Assembly (NCBI RefSeq): GCF_047495495.1
Contig: NZ_CP179930.1
Span: forward strand, 62,001 to 126,000
Length of the DNA stretch: 64,000 bases
DNA from: Zymobacter sp047495495
Lineage (GTDB): Bacteria; Pseudomonadota; Gammaproteobacteria; Pseudomonadales; Halomonadaceae
Reading direction: 5' to 3'
The notes beneath the pieces are model-generated. The model was not told where the DNA came from and ran no database searches. It saw nothing but the letters and a program-made list of their open reading frames with translations. Shown piece by piece: positions 53,102 through 61,866 of the stretch; position 1 is the first letter of the stretch, and each line of letters opens with the position of its first letter. A program made the translations under genes and the position numbers.

Positions 53102-54805
53102 TTAGAAGGTTTCCCAGTCATCGTTGCTGTCGTGAGACGCTTTGACCGGCTTTGCTTTGGCCGTCGAATGACTCTTGGGCGCAGTCGATGCCGCTGAAGG
53201 CGTTTTGCGAGTGACGGGCTGACGGTTGACGGTGCTGAAGTCGTGAGAGGTATTGATCTTGAAGACCTTCACGGTGTTCTGCAGTTCGCGGGCCTGTTCG
53301 TACAGGCTTGCGGCGGCGGCGGCACTTTCTTCTACCAGCGCGGCGTTCTGCTGAGTGGTCTGGTCCATCTGTGTGACGGCCGTGCTGACCTGGGAAACCC
53401 CTTGGTTCTGCTCGTAGCTGGCAGCACTGATCTCGCTCATGATGTCTTTCAGGCGACCGACGGATTTCACCACTTCATCAATGGTGGTACCGGCTTCGTT
53501 GGCCAACTCAGTACCAGAACGGATACTGTTGACGCTTTCTGTGATCAGGGCACCGATCTCGCGAGAGGCTTCGGCACTGCGCTGGGCCAGATTGCGCACT
53601 TCAGAAGCGACGACGGCAAAGCCACGGCCCTGCTCGCCAGCACGTGCTGCTTCAACGGACGCGTTGAGGGCCAACAGGTTGGTCTGGAAGGCGATGCTGT
53701 CCAGCAGCGAGATGACATCGACGATGCGGGTCGCACCTTCGTTGATATCCTGCATGCGTGTGACGACGCGCTTGACGATATCCCCACCGTCGTTCGCAAC
53801 CTGAGAGGCATCCTGTGCTAGGCGATCGGCGTTCATCGCATTGTCGGTGTTCTGCTTGATGGTCGCGCTCAGCTCTTCCATCGCTGATGCGGTTTCTTCC
53901 AGTGCGGAGGCCTGTTCTTCGGTACGAGAAGACAGGTCGGTGTTGCCGCGTGCGATCTGCTCACTGGCAGAGGCTACGCTGTCCGCATTTTCGCGTACGG
54001 AAGATACCGTGCTGGCCAGAGAGGTCCGCATGTCATCCATGGCTTTCAGCAGATCGCCCACTTCGTTGCGGGTATCACGGCCAGCAACCGGTTCCACCAG
54101 GTTGCCTGCAGCAATGCGCTGTGCCACGACAACGGTTTCACGGAAGGCGCTGAGCAGATAGCGCATCAGCAACCAAGCCGTTGCGATCGCAAACAGTACC
54201 GCGATGGCGCAGCCGATGATGAGGAATGTCTGCATGGTCGAGAAGCTCTGGCGCACTTCCTGTGACGCATCAGCAGACTGTTTCACTTCATTGGCGTACA
54301 CCTTCACCATCTGATTTTCGAGAACGGTGCGCGTTGCAATGCCATCAGTCGACAGTAGGTCATCAACCTTTTTCTCCTGTTGCTGCTGAACGAGCGGCAT
54401 CAGGCGGTTGTGGAAGCTGATCATATCAGCCCACTGTTGGCTCAGCTGATCAGCAAAACGCTTCTCTTCCGGGCTTTCGGCGCGCTCGGTGTAGCTGCGC
54501 AAAGCGCCTTCGAACTTGGCGATGTTGAATTTCATATGCTCTTCGGTAGCGCGGACCTGTGCAGCGTCCTTCAAGTCGACGACGTAGGCATATTTCATTT
54601 CATCCGTGCGCAGCGTCAGCGAGCTAGAACTCATGTCGGCGATGGACTGCAGCGTCGGAATGTTGTTATCGGTGACGCCCTGAGAGCGTACCTGGACGGC
54701 GGAAATGGAGACGTAGATGAACAGAGAGAGTCCCAGCATCAGCGACAGCAGTATGGCGAATGTCGCGATCAGCCGGGTCGATACTTTCAAGTGGCTGAAG
54801 TTCAT
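53102..54805 (-). CDS. Methyl-accepting chemotaxis protein (receptor 5, with pentapeptide)
   Basis: 567 residues: helix 1 (about 10-32), 4HB sensor, helix 2 (about 188-212), HAMP, signalling domain, and a 50-residue flexible Ser/Thr/Lys tail ending NDDWETF, the CheR/CheB docking peptide. With receptor 2 it is one of two in the cluster able to recruit the adaptation enzymes. AAGGAAAT precedes the ATG. Closest to receptor 3. Confidence 0.96.
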   Translation of the reverse strand: MNFSHLKVSTRLIATFAILLSLMLGLSLFIYVSISAVQVRSQGVTDNNIPTLQSIADMSSSSLTLRTDEMKYAYVVDLKDAAQVRATEEHMKFNIAKFEGALRSYTERAESPEEKRFADQLSQQWADMISFHNRLMPLVQQQQEKKVDDLLSTDGIATRTVLENQMVKVYANEVKQSADASQEVRQSFSTMQTFLIIGCAIAVLFAIATAWLLMRYLLSAFRETVVVAQRIAAGNLVEPVAGRDTRNEVGDLLKAMDDMRTSLASTVSSVRENADSVASASEQIARGNTDLSSRTEEQASALEETASAMEELSATIKQNTDNAMNADRLAQDASQVANDGGDIVKRVVTRMQDINEGATRIVDVISLLDSIAFQTNLLALNASVEAARAGEQGRGFAVVASEVRNLAQRSAEASREIGALITESVNSIRSGTELANEAGTTIDEVVKSVGRLKDIMSEISAASYEQNQGVSQVSTAVTQMDQTTQQNAALVEESAAAAASLYEQARELQNTVKVFKINTSHDFSTVNRQPVTRKTPSAASTAPKSHSTAKAKPVKASHDSNDDWETF

Positions 54806-55232
54806 GTGGCGATTTCCTTGGATGTCAGTAGGTGCTCTCAGTTATTTTTCGGCAAGCTGAAGCGGCAGCATGACGCCGAAACTGTTTCTGAGAGCGCTTT
54901 CTTATCGTGGTATTGCAGGAGAGTCGGGCTAACGTTATCGACTTGTCCGAGGTGATCTTTATGGAATGGTTTTCATATCCGACCATTCCTTTCGGAATAT
55001 AACGAATGCAATAAAAGTAATGTGGGCGATTACTTTCAAAGAGGGCGGCGTTATATGCGCTATTAAATTAAAAGTAATGCGCGCGGATACACGGATTTAA
55101 CCCAACCACTCGGGCGTGATCGAACAACCAGAAAAGATAAAAAAGTAAGGGAGAGGGTGTTTCTTTCTGAAAGGGTAATGCTGAGAGGGAGAATGGTCCT
55201 ACCCTGCTCCTGCAGGACCGAGGTCAGGGCTG
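54806..55232. other. Control region of receptor 5, with repeated AAAGTAAT
   Basis: No gene. AAAGTAAT at 55014-55021, its inverse ATTACTTT at 55029-55036, and another AAAGTAAT at about 55071-55078 form an operator-like set. The FliA promoter of receptor 5 lies at 54935-54961. Confidence 0.45.
54935..54961 (-). promoter_or_regulatory. FliA (sigma-28)-type promoter of receptor 5
   Basis: Minus strand TAAAGATC-N11-GTCGATAA, close to the sigma-28 consensus TAAAGTTT-N11-GCCGATAA with exact spacing. Confidence 0.7.
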
Positions 55233-56168
55233 TCACTGTGACGTTGGCAGGCCCTTGCGATAATCATGGCTGTAGGTCTGCCATTTATCGCTGCGGATCA
55301 TCTTCACCAGATTGTGAACGGCCTGTGAGCGCTCGTTGGCGCGATGGGCCAGCGCAATTTGCACCTTGAGCTGACCGCCCTTGATCCGGTGGTAGGTGAC
55401 CCCTTCGGCGTGAACGCTGCGGATGGAGGCTGGCACGACCGACACACCGAAGCCTGCTGCCACCATATTGACTGTCGAGGGTACCTGTGGGGATTCTTGG
55501 CCCAGTGACGGGCTGAACCCGGCCTTGCGGCAGGCGGCAATGATACTGTCGTACAGGCCCGGCCCTAGGCTGCGTGGAAACATGATCAACGTCTCTCGCT
55601 CAAGGGCTTCCAGTGCGATCTCCTCTTCACCTGCCAGTGGGTGATGGGCCGGCAGCACAATCAGCATCTCTTCTTCGGCCAGAACGTCCATGCAGTAGTT
55701 GTCACCGCATTCGTTGAACGGCAGGCGTACGACGGCGGCGTCGATGTTGCCGCTGTCCATCCCCTCGACCAGCGATGGCGTGCTGCCTTCGATGGGTGAA
55801 ATGGTGACGCGTGGATACTGATCGCGGTAGTAGCGGATCAAGGTTGCGACCAATGGATGAAAGACAGCCGAGCTTGCAAAACCGATACTGATGCGACCAC
55901 TTTCGCCGCGCGCCACACTCATGGCGCGTGCACGGGCGCGCTCGACCTGCGACATGATGCCGCGAGCGTCCTCCAGAAACAGTGCTCCTGCCTCCGTCAG
56001 TTCGACGCCTCGCGTCAGTCGGCGGAACAGCGGAGTCCCCAATTCCTGCTCCAATTTCTTGATCTGCTGGCTCAAAGGCGGCTGAGCAATGCCTAAACGC
56101 TCGGCAGCCCGAGTAAAGTGTCGCTCTTCAGCGACTGCGACAAAGTAGCGCAGATGTCTCAGTTCCAT
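55233..56168 (-). CDS. alsR: LysR-family regulator AlsR
   Basis: 311 residues with an N-terminal winged helix (MELRHLRYFVAVAEERHFTRAAERLG, QPPLSQQIKKLEQELG) and a periplasmic-binding-protein-like effector domain. It is divergently transcribed from alsD with 175 nt between, the classical layout for activation of acetoin synthesis by AlsR, which responds to acetate and pH. The C-terminus of about 300-311 is unremarkable. CidR/BenM-like paralogues cannot be excluded on sequence; context decides. Confidence 0.85.
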   Translation of the reverse strand: MELRHLRYFVAVAEERHFTRAAERLGIAQPPLSQQIKKLEQELGTPLFRRLTRGVELTEAGALFLEDARGIMSQVERARARAMSVARGESGRISIGFASSAVFHPLVATLIRYYRDQYPRVTISPIEGSTPSLVEGMDSGNIDAAVVRLPFNECGDNYCMDVLAEEEMLIVLPAHHPLAGEEEIALEALERETLIMFPRSLGPGLYDSIIAACRKAGFSPSLGQESPQVPSTVNMVAAGFGVSVVPASIRSVHAEGVTYHRIKGGQLKVQIALAHRANERSQAVHNLVKMIRSDKWQTYSHDYRKGLPTSQ

Positions 56169-56195
56169 ATCTTAAATGTCTCAAATGCACCACTT

Positions 56196-56212
56196 CGATA
56201 TATTTGATATCG
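56196..56212. promoter_or_regulatory. Candidate LysR-type operator between alsR and alsD
   Basis: CGATAT-N5-ATATCG, an imperfectly spaced dyad with the T-N11-A pattern, 28 nt before the alsR start and about 130 nt before alsD. Confidence 0.5.
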
Positions 56213-56343
56213 GCTGTATGACATGGCAGGATTTCCACCACTCATCCAGATCACCCTCTCTGCCGATACCTCCCGCACCACCATGCCGGCGACGGTAGTC
56301 GGTGGAGTCTTGTCTTCCAACCCTACCCACGGGAGTCACCCAC

Positions 56344-57126
56344 ATGGCTCAGCATTCGTCTACCTGCTCTTGCGCAGAAGATGTTGCACGCAGCTTTGCT
56401 CGACATGCCGAACACAATGAAGACATGGTGCTCTATCAGACTTCTCTCATGAGCGGCCTGATCGACGGTGTCTACGAAGGCGACGTCACCATCAAGGAAT
56501 TGCTGGAACACGGCGATTTCGGTCTGGGTACCTTTAACCAGCTCGATGGTGAGCTGATTGCTTTCGATAGCAACGTGCACCACCTGAAAGAAGATGGCAG
56601 TGCTCACGTTGCTCGCCCAGAGCAGAAGACGCCGTTTGCCTGCATGACGTTCTTCAAGCCGACTATCGAGCGCGATCTTGACGAGCCGATGACCAACAAA
56701 GACGTCGAAGCGTTGGTTAACGAGCTGGTTGGTTCTGACAACCTGTTCTGTGCCGTCCGCATCGACGGTGATTTCGAATACGTGCGTACACGTACCGTGC
56801 CACGTCAGGAACCGCCGTACAAACCGATGCTTCAGGCGATAGCACAGCAGCCGATGTTCGAATTCGATGACCGTTCCGGCATTATGGTCGGTTTCCGCAG
56901 TCCCGAGTATGTACAGGGGATGAACGTTGCGGGTTATCACATCCACTTCATCACGGATGACCGTGATGGCGGTGGCCATGTCGTCGAATATCGACTGAAA
57001 CGCGGACGCCTTCAGATGGGTATCATCTCGAAGATGTTCGTCGACCTTCCGCGTACACAAGCCTTCAAAAAGGCTCACCTGACGCCGGAAGACCTGGATA
57101 AAGCCATCAAGGAAGCCGAAGGTTGA
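56344..57126 (+). CDS. alsD: Alpha-acetolactate decarboxylase
   Basis: A 260-residue cytosolic enzyme turning acetolactate into acetoin. Family marks are LYQTSLMSGLIDGVYEG, HGDFGLGTFNQLDGELIAFD, QEPPYKPM, and the zinc-binding GYHIHFITDDRDGGGH. The ATG at 56344 has GGGAG nine nt upstream; the open frame begins at 56302. First gene of the alsD-alsS unit, 95 nt before alsS. Also called budA. Confidence 0.96.
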   Translation: MAQHSSTCSCAEDVARSFARHAEHNEDMVLYQTSLMSGLIDGVYEGDVTIKELLEHGDFGLGTFNQLDGELIAFDSNVHHLKEDGSAHVARPEQKTPFACMTFFKPTIERDLDEPMTNKDVEALVNELVGSDNLFCAVRIDGDFEYVRTRTVPRQEPPYKPMLQAIAQQPMFEFDDRSGIMVGFRSPEYVQGMNVAGYHIHFITDDRDGGGHVVEYRLKRGRLQMGIISKMFVDLPRTQAFKKAHLTPEDLDKAIKEAEG

Positions 57127-57221
57127 TCCTTCGCGGGTCCTTGATCAGTTAGACCTCTCCCCGAGTGATGCGACGGTTCCCCTGCTGGCGCATCACCACG
57201 ATTCGCATATGCGAGGAAACG

Positions 57222-58895
57222 ATGAGCGAACATAAACAGCAGCAGTGGACATGCGGTGCCGATCTGGTTGTCCGCAACCTCGAAGCACATGGTACCACCC
57301 ATGTCTTCGGTATCCCGGGCGCCAAGGTAGACCGCGTATTCAACTCTCTGGAAGATTCTTCCATCGAAACCGTCGTCGTTCGTCATGAAGCCAGCGCTGG
57401 TTTCATGGCCGGCGCTATCGGCCGCATGACGGGTAAAGCAGGTGTTGCACTTGCCACTTCCGGTCCGGGTATCTCCAACGTCGTAACCGCTGCCGCTACC
57501 GCGACTTCCGAAGGTGACCCGATGGTCGCTATCGGCGGTGCCGTTAAACGTGATGACCTGCTGAAGCAGGTTCACCAGACGATGGACACGACGAACCTGT
57601 TCCGTCCGATCACCAAATCCAGCGTTGAAGTAACGGCTCCGGATACCATCTCCGAAGTTATGTCCAACGCCTTCCGCGTTGCGGAAACTGGCCGTCCGGG
57701 TGCCACGTTCGTCAGCCTGCCGATGGACATCGTCAACATGCCGGCTACCGGTGACGTCCTGACCAGCACGCGCACACCGAAACAGGGTGCCGCTGACGAA
57801 GATGCCATCAAAGAAGCGGCTGCGGAAATCCGCAACGCCAAACGTCCTGTTATCCTGCTGGGCATGATGGCAAGCCGTCCGGAAAACGTCGACGCGATCC
57901 GTGCACTGGTCAAAGACTGCAACATCCCGGTTGTCAGCACCTTCCAGGCAGCAGGCGCACTGAACGCTGACCAGCAGCACCTGTTCGCAGGCCGCATTGG
58001 TCTGTTCAGCAACCAGCCGGCTGATGAACTGATCCAGAAAGCGGATGCCGTTATCACTATCGGCTACAACCCGGTTGAATACGATCCGCCCCTGTGGAAC
58101 AAAGTCCTGCGTCCGATCATCCACATCGACGTTGTCATTCCGGACATGGAACGCAACTATCGTCCGACCGTTGAACTGATCGGTGACATCAACGCGACCG
58201 TCAAACGCCTGAAATCCGAGCTGCAGCCGATCGACCTGTCGACCGAACTGAGCCAGATTCTGGATCGCGTTCAGAACAACCGCAAGTTCATCGCTGAAAA
58301 AGCTCCGACGCTGGGCGGCGCTCCGGTTCATCCGTTCCGCATCGTCAAAGCGCTGGAAAAACTGGCCGGTTCCGATGTCAACGTCTGCGTCGACATGGGT
58401 AGCTTCCACATCTGGCTGGTACGTTACTTCAACTGCTTCCGCGCTCGTCAGCTGATGATCACCAACGGTCAGCAGACCATGGGTGTTTCTCTGCCTTGGG
58501 GTATCGCGGCATGTCTGGCAAACCCGGGTCAGAAAGTACTGTCTGTCTCTGGTGACGGTAGCTTCATGCAGTGCAGCATGGAACTTGAAACCGCTGTACG
58601 CCTGAACTGCAACCTGACGCACGTACTCTGGGTTGACCAGAACTACAACATGGTAGCGTTCCAGGAATACAAAAAATACCAGCGCGTTGCGGGTACCAAG
58701 TTCGGCCCGATCGACTTCAAGGCTTACGCAGACGCTTGTGGCGCGAAAGGCTTTGCTGTCAACTCTGCCGAAGAGCTGGAAACTACGCTGAAAGCGGCAA
58801 TGGACTACGAAGGCACCTCTCTGGTGGCCATCCCGGTCGATTACAGCCACAACAGCAAACTGATGGAAGCCGTCGGCGTAGAAGGCCTGATCTAA
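57222..58895 (+). CDS. alsS: Catabolic acetolactate synthase
   Basis: A 557-residue ThDP enzyme condensing two pyruvates. The catalytic E56 (VVRHEASAG), ATSGPG, and the ThDP motif GDGSFMQCSMELETAVRL are present; it lacks a separate regulatory subunit and the FAD-type signature of anabolic IlvB enzymes, which marks the catabolic AlsS/BudB type. Codon use is strikingly uniform (AAC, GAA, CGT, CTG), pointing to high expression. The ATG at 57222 follows AGGAAACG. Confidence 0.95.
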   Translation: MSEHKQQQWTCGADLVVRNLEAHGTTHVFGIPGAKVDRVFNSLEDSSIETVVVRHEASAGFMAGAIGRMTGKAGVALATSGPGISNVVTAAATATSEGDPMVAIGGAVKRDDLLKQVHQTMDTTNLFRPITKSSVEVTAPDTISEVMSNAFRVAETGRPGATFVSLPMDIVNMPATGDVLTSTRTPKQGAADEDAIKEAAAEIRNAKRPVILLGMMASRPENVDAIRALVKDCNIPVVSTFQAAGALNADQQHLFAGRIGLFSNQPADELIQKADAVITIGYNPVEYDPPLWNKVLRPIIHIDVVIPDMERNYRPTVELIGDINATVKRLKSELQPIDLSTELSQILDRVQNNRKFIAEKAPTLGGAPVHPFRIVKALEKLAGSDVNVCVDMGSFHIWLVRYFNCFRARQLMITNGQQTMGVSLPWGIAACLANPGQKVLSVSGDGSFMQCSMELETAVRLNCNLTHVLWVDQNYNMVAFQEYKKYQRVAGTKFGPIDFKAYADACGAKGFAVNSAEELETTLKAAMDYEGTSLVAIPVDYSHNSKLMEAVGVEGLI

Positions 58896-58922
58896 GGTCT
58901 AGCGCTAGCGTGCGATCCTCAA

Positions 58923-59007
58923 GGGTGCCGATGTGTTCGGCACCCTGTGGCATCTCCCTGCGGATGGTGCCACTATCTAATGACCATTCTTCGGAATGGT
59001 CATGTTT
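58923..59007 (+). terminator. Two hairpins between alsS and cidA, possible partial terminator
   Basis: GGGTGCCGA/TCGGCACCC (58923-58945) is followed by ATGACCATTC-TTCG-GAATGGTCAT (58980-59003), a stem closed by a stable UUCG tetraloop with GTTT after it. The weak T-run suggests attenuation between alsDS and cidAB rather than full termination. Confidence 0.5.
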
Positions 59008-59136
59008 CATCCGAGAGGCACTGACACTCAACGTTGCAACCAACCGACTGTCATCCTGCACCTTCCGCTGCATCGCTTCAGCTCATGCAGCCTGACAGCC
59101 ATTCCAATAACCCTCATCATTATCGAGGCGATCACC

Positions 59137-59559
59137 ATGCCCTTACTTGCTGGCATGAGTATATTGCTGTTATGCCAACTCCTTGGCGAGACCCTGGAAT
59201 CTCTCTTTCACCTGCCTATCCCTGGCTCGGTTATCGGCATGGTTATCCTGCTGATCGGCCTGATGGTATATGGGCGAGTGCCGGAAGGACTCAGGATCAC
59301 CAGCAATGGACTCATGCGCTACCTTGCACTGCTCTTCATCCCTGCCGGGGTTGGCGTCATGGAACGCTGGCCGCTGATCCGCAGCAACCTGTTATCTATT
59401 ACCGTCACGCTCATCGTTTCTGCTATAGCACTTCAGGCCTCAATCGCGCTGTTCATGCGCTTCATGCTCAAGCGCCAAGGGCTGCTGGAAGATCATGACA
59501 TAGATCCGACTCTGGCAGGCGCTGAAGCCGTAGAGCAGGATAAGGAAGATCGCTCATGA
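59137..59559 (+). CDS. cidA: CidA/LrgA-family holin-like protein
   Basis: 140 residues with four membrane helices and the LrgA pattern: LLCQLLGETLESLFHLPIPG, SVIGMVILLIGL, YLALLFIPAGVGVM. The family influences autolysis in Staphylococcus and pyruvate or overflow-metabolite transport in Bacillus. The ATG at 59137 has GAGG eight nt upstream; the frame opens at 58996 within a hairpin. It overlaps cidB by four bases (ATGA). Confidence 0.9.
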   Translation: MPLLAGMSILLLCQLLGETLESLFHLPIPGSVIGMVILLIGLMVYGRVPEGLRITSNGLMRYLALLFIPAGVGVMERWPLIRSNLLSITVTLIVSAIALQASIALFMRFMLKRQGLLEDHDIDPTLAGAEAVEQDKEDRS

Positions 59560-60278
59560 ATGACCTGATGACCAAGATCTGGGTGTTTTCTGAAAGTGCT
59601 CCGAAGTTCTCCATCCTCTTTACCATCATTGTGTTCGCACTGAGCTTCGAGCTGTCCCGCCGCGTACGCTTCATGCGTTTCGTTCATCCCGCCATACTGA
59701 CCATCGCGGCCATCATCGTGTTGCTCAAGGTGACGGGAACGCCCTATCAGAGCTATTTCGAAGGTGCCCAGTTCATCCACCTGTTGCTGGGGCCTGCCAC
59801 TGTCGTACTGGCCGTGCCGTTGTTTGACAACCTTGATCGTATCCGAGCGATGCTGGTGCCACTGTTGAGCAGCTGCGTCTTCGGCGTGGTTATGGCTATC
59901 GTCTTTACGATGGTGATTGCACGCGTTACCGGTTCGCCAAGTGAAGTGAGCATCTCGTTGGCGCCCAAATCCGTTACGACGCCGATTGCCATGCAGATCG
60001 CTGACAAGCTTCACGGCCTGCCTTCTCTGACGGCTGCGATGGTGTTGGTGACCGGTGTCGTTGGCTGCCTGACCGCTCCGCTGGTCTTCAAGGTGTTGGG
60101 TATCCACGACCATACGGTCAAAGGCTTTACGCTGGGAATGACGGCGCACGGGTTCGGTACAGCACACAGCTTTGCCACCATTAGTGCGCTGGCCGGTGCT
60201 TTCTCCGGTCTGGCCATGGGCGTTGCCGGTTTGGCAACGGCGGCTATCGCTCCGCTCATCGTGCCTCTGCTGGCCTGA
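59556..60278 (+). CDS. cidB: CidB/LrgB-family membrane protein
   Basis: 240 residues with six or more helices; signatures LGPATVVLAVPLFDNLDRIR, LAPKSVTTPIAMQIADKLHG and HGFGTAHSF are those of LrgB/CidB. It forms the functional pair with CidA in the inner membrane. Placement right after alsDS suggests a role linked to pyruvate/acetoin overflow. Confidence 0.92.
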   Translation: MNDLMTKIWVFSESAPKFSILFTIIVFALSFELSRRVRFMRFVHPAILTIAAIIVLLKVTGTPYQSYFEGAQFIHLLLGPATVVLAVPLFDNLDRIRAMLVPLLSSCVFGVVMAIVFTMVIARVTGSPSEVSISLAPKSVTTPIAMQIADKLHGLPSLTAAMVLVTGVVGCLTAPLVFKVLGIHDHTVKGFTLGMTAHGFGTAHSFATISALAGAFSGLAMGVAGLATAAIAPLIVPLLA

Positions 60279-60363
60279 ACGCTTTGGCAGCCGTGCGGCT
60301 GGCGATGGCGACGTTGCATGCGTAGAATGTCTTGGCACGCTAACGTCAACGTCAGAGGCCCGC

Positions 60364-61341
60364 ATGGCTGTCACTTTCCGCATTTCTGAGTTGGCCGCCG
60401 ATCTGGCGGTAACAACTCGCACCATTCGCTTCTATGAAGAACAAGGTCTGATCTCGCCTTCGCGTCGTGGTCACGAGCGCATCTATACCCCTCAAGAACG
60501 CCATCTGCTGCGCATTGCGCTGACCGGCAAGCAGTTAGGGCTGACCTTGGCTGACTGTCGTGAATTGCTGGCCCTTTTTCAGGCAGATGACCCTGCTACC
60601 CCTGATACCGAGTTGAACGAGCAGCTGGAGCGTGTGGCTCATTACCAGCAGTTCCTGAGCGAGCAGAAACGCGCCATCTCGACGCTGACCTCGACGCTCA
60701 ATGATATCAAGGCACGTTGCCAGCAACAGATGACCGGCGCATTGCCTTCCTTTACCGGACATCCTGATGATACCGAGATGGCATCAGTGGCGGCTGAGGT
60801 TGACTCAGAAGAGGCCTCCCAAGCACCCGAGGTCGTGCCGTTATCGACCGCTCGCGTAGCACCATCATCCAAGCCCACGGTACGCAGGACGGCGTCGACT
60901 ACTCCTGTGGTGACAGCGCCGTCACCGGCTCGCAGTGACGTGTCAGCCACGCTCGTGAGCGCGGTGCCCGAGTCTTCAACGAATCGCAAGGTGGTGTCTG
61001 TGGCTTCTGTGTCACCAGCGGCGGATCGCGGGGTAGCATCGACTGCGGGCACCGTTCATGATCTTCCTACCGCCACTTCGGAAGTACGTCCTGAACAGCG
61101 TCCGATTGAGCCGTACAGTGACAAAGTGGCCGTTTCTTCACCGCTGAAGGTGGCGGACAAACCTGCTAAGGCGGCACCGCGATCTACGACAGAAAGTGGG
61201 GATTTTGATCTGTTTTCATCTCTTGATGAGGAACAGGATGAGGCGCAGTCTGTGGCTGAGTCACATTCCGTTGATAATAATGAAGATGATGCGAGCCGCA
61301 TTCATGTCGAAGATGATGGACAGATGAGCTTCCTGTTATAG
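60364..61341 (+). CDS. MerR-family regulator with a 195-residue disordered tail
   Basis: 325 residues. The first 125 are a normal MerR unit: winged helix (FRISELAADLAVTTRTIRFYEEQGL), then the dimerisation coiled coil to about 125, most like the LiuR-type branch. Residues about 130-325 are low-complexity Ser/Thr/Val/Ala/Pro/Glu with no fold. The tail turns acidic (DLFSSLDEEQDE, NNEDD) and ends GQMSFLL. Known MerR proteins are 120-150 or about 270 residues with an effector domain, so this tail is odd. GAGG lies five nt before the ATG. Target unknown. Confidence 0.82.
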   Translation: MAVTFRISELAADLAVTTRTIRFYEEQGLISPSRRGHERIYTPQERHLLRIALTGKQLGLTLADCRELLALFQADDPATPDTELNEQLERVAHYQQFLSEQKRAISTLTSTLNDIKARCQQQMTGALPSFTGHPDDTEMASVAAEVDSEEASQAPEVVPLSTARVAPSSKPTVRRTASTTPVVTAPSPARSDVSATLVSAVPESSTNRKVVSVASVSPAADRGVASTAGTVHDLPTATSEVRPEQRPIEPYSDKVAVSSPLKVADKPAKAAPRSTTESGDFDLFSSLDEEQDEAQSVAESHSVDNNEDDASRIHVEDDGQMSFLL

Positions 61342-61866
61342 CCGGAATCGTTGAAAGCGAACGTTTGGAAATACCGATACAAATGCGTTGAACGGCAGTG
61401 AATATGCCGTATCTGGCGGCTCCCCCGCGACATCTTGAACCTTGACTGGCGTTATAGAAGGCATATGCTATTCGGGCTTTCGTGTAGCGCCAGTCCTGCG
61501 CCATTTCTCCTCATCCCCGCTACTTCATGCTACGGGCGTCCCGGCACAGGACATTCTGTCTCTGGAGTTCTCCGGAGCCGCTATCCCCAAGTAGAGACGT
61601 TTGCATCTTCGCTATCTGCGTGGATGCCACACGTCCCGTTGTTATGAGTCAGGCAGCTCGTTTCACGGATTTCCTATGCGGCTTTAAGCTGTCGGCCTGT
61701 TTCACCGCTAGGTGAAACCGCCACCGATCAAGACGTCATTACACCCTATTGTGTTGCAGGTCTTTCCTGTTCAGCACATTTGGTCGTGTCGCCTCCCAAG
61801 TCCAACGTATAGGACGTCACCTGAACCGAGAAGTGCCTTCAACCGTTCTATTGAGGGAAACTTCTG
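61342..61866. promoter_or_regulatory. Long upstream region of the SulP gene with promoter-like and hairpin elements
   Basis: A plus-strand promoter candidate TTGACT (61442) - 16 bp - TATGCT (61464) is flanked by an inverted repeat GACTGGCG (61444-61451) / CGCCAGTC (61488-61495). Further down, GTTTCACC-GCTA-GGTGAAAC (61699-61718) forms a hairpin in the would-be 5' leader of nearly 400 nt. No protein frame is convincing. Confidence 0.4.

Noticed and set aside
57075..58850. A 591-codon open frame on the minus strand opposite alsS
   Set aside because: It is a shadow of the highly codon-biased alsS gene; its translation is low in recognisable motifs, and alsS is certain on the other strand.
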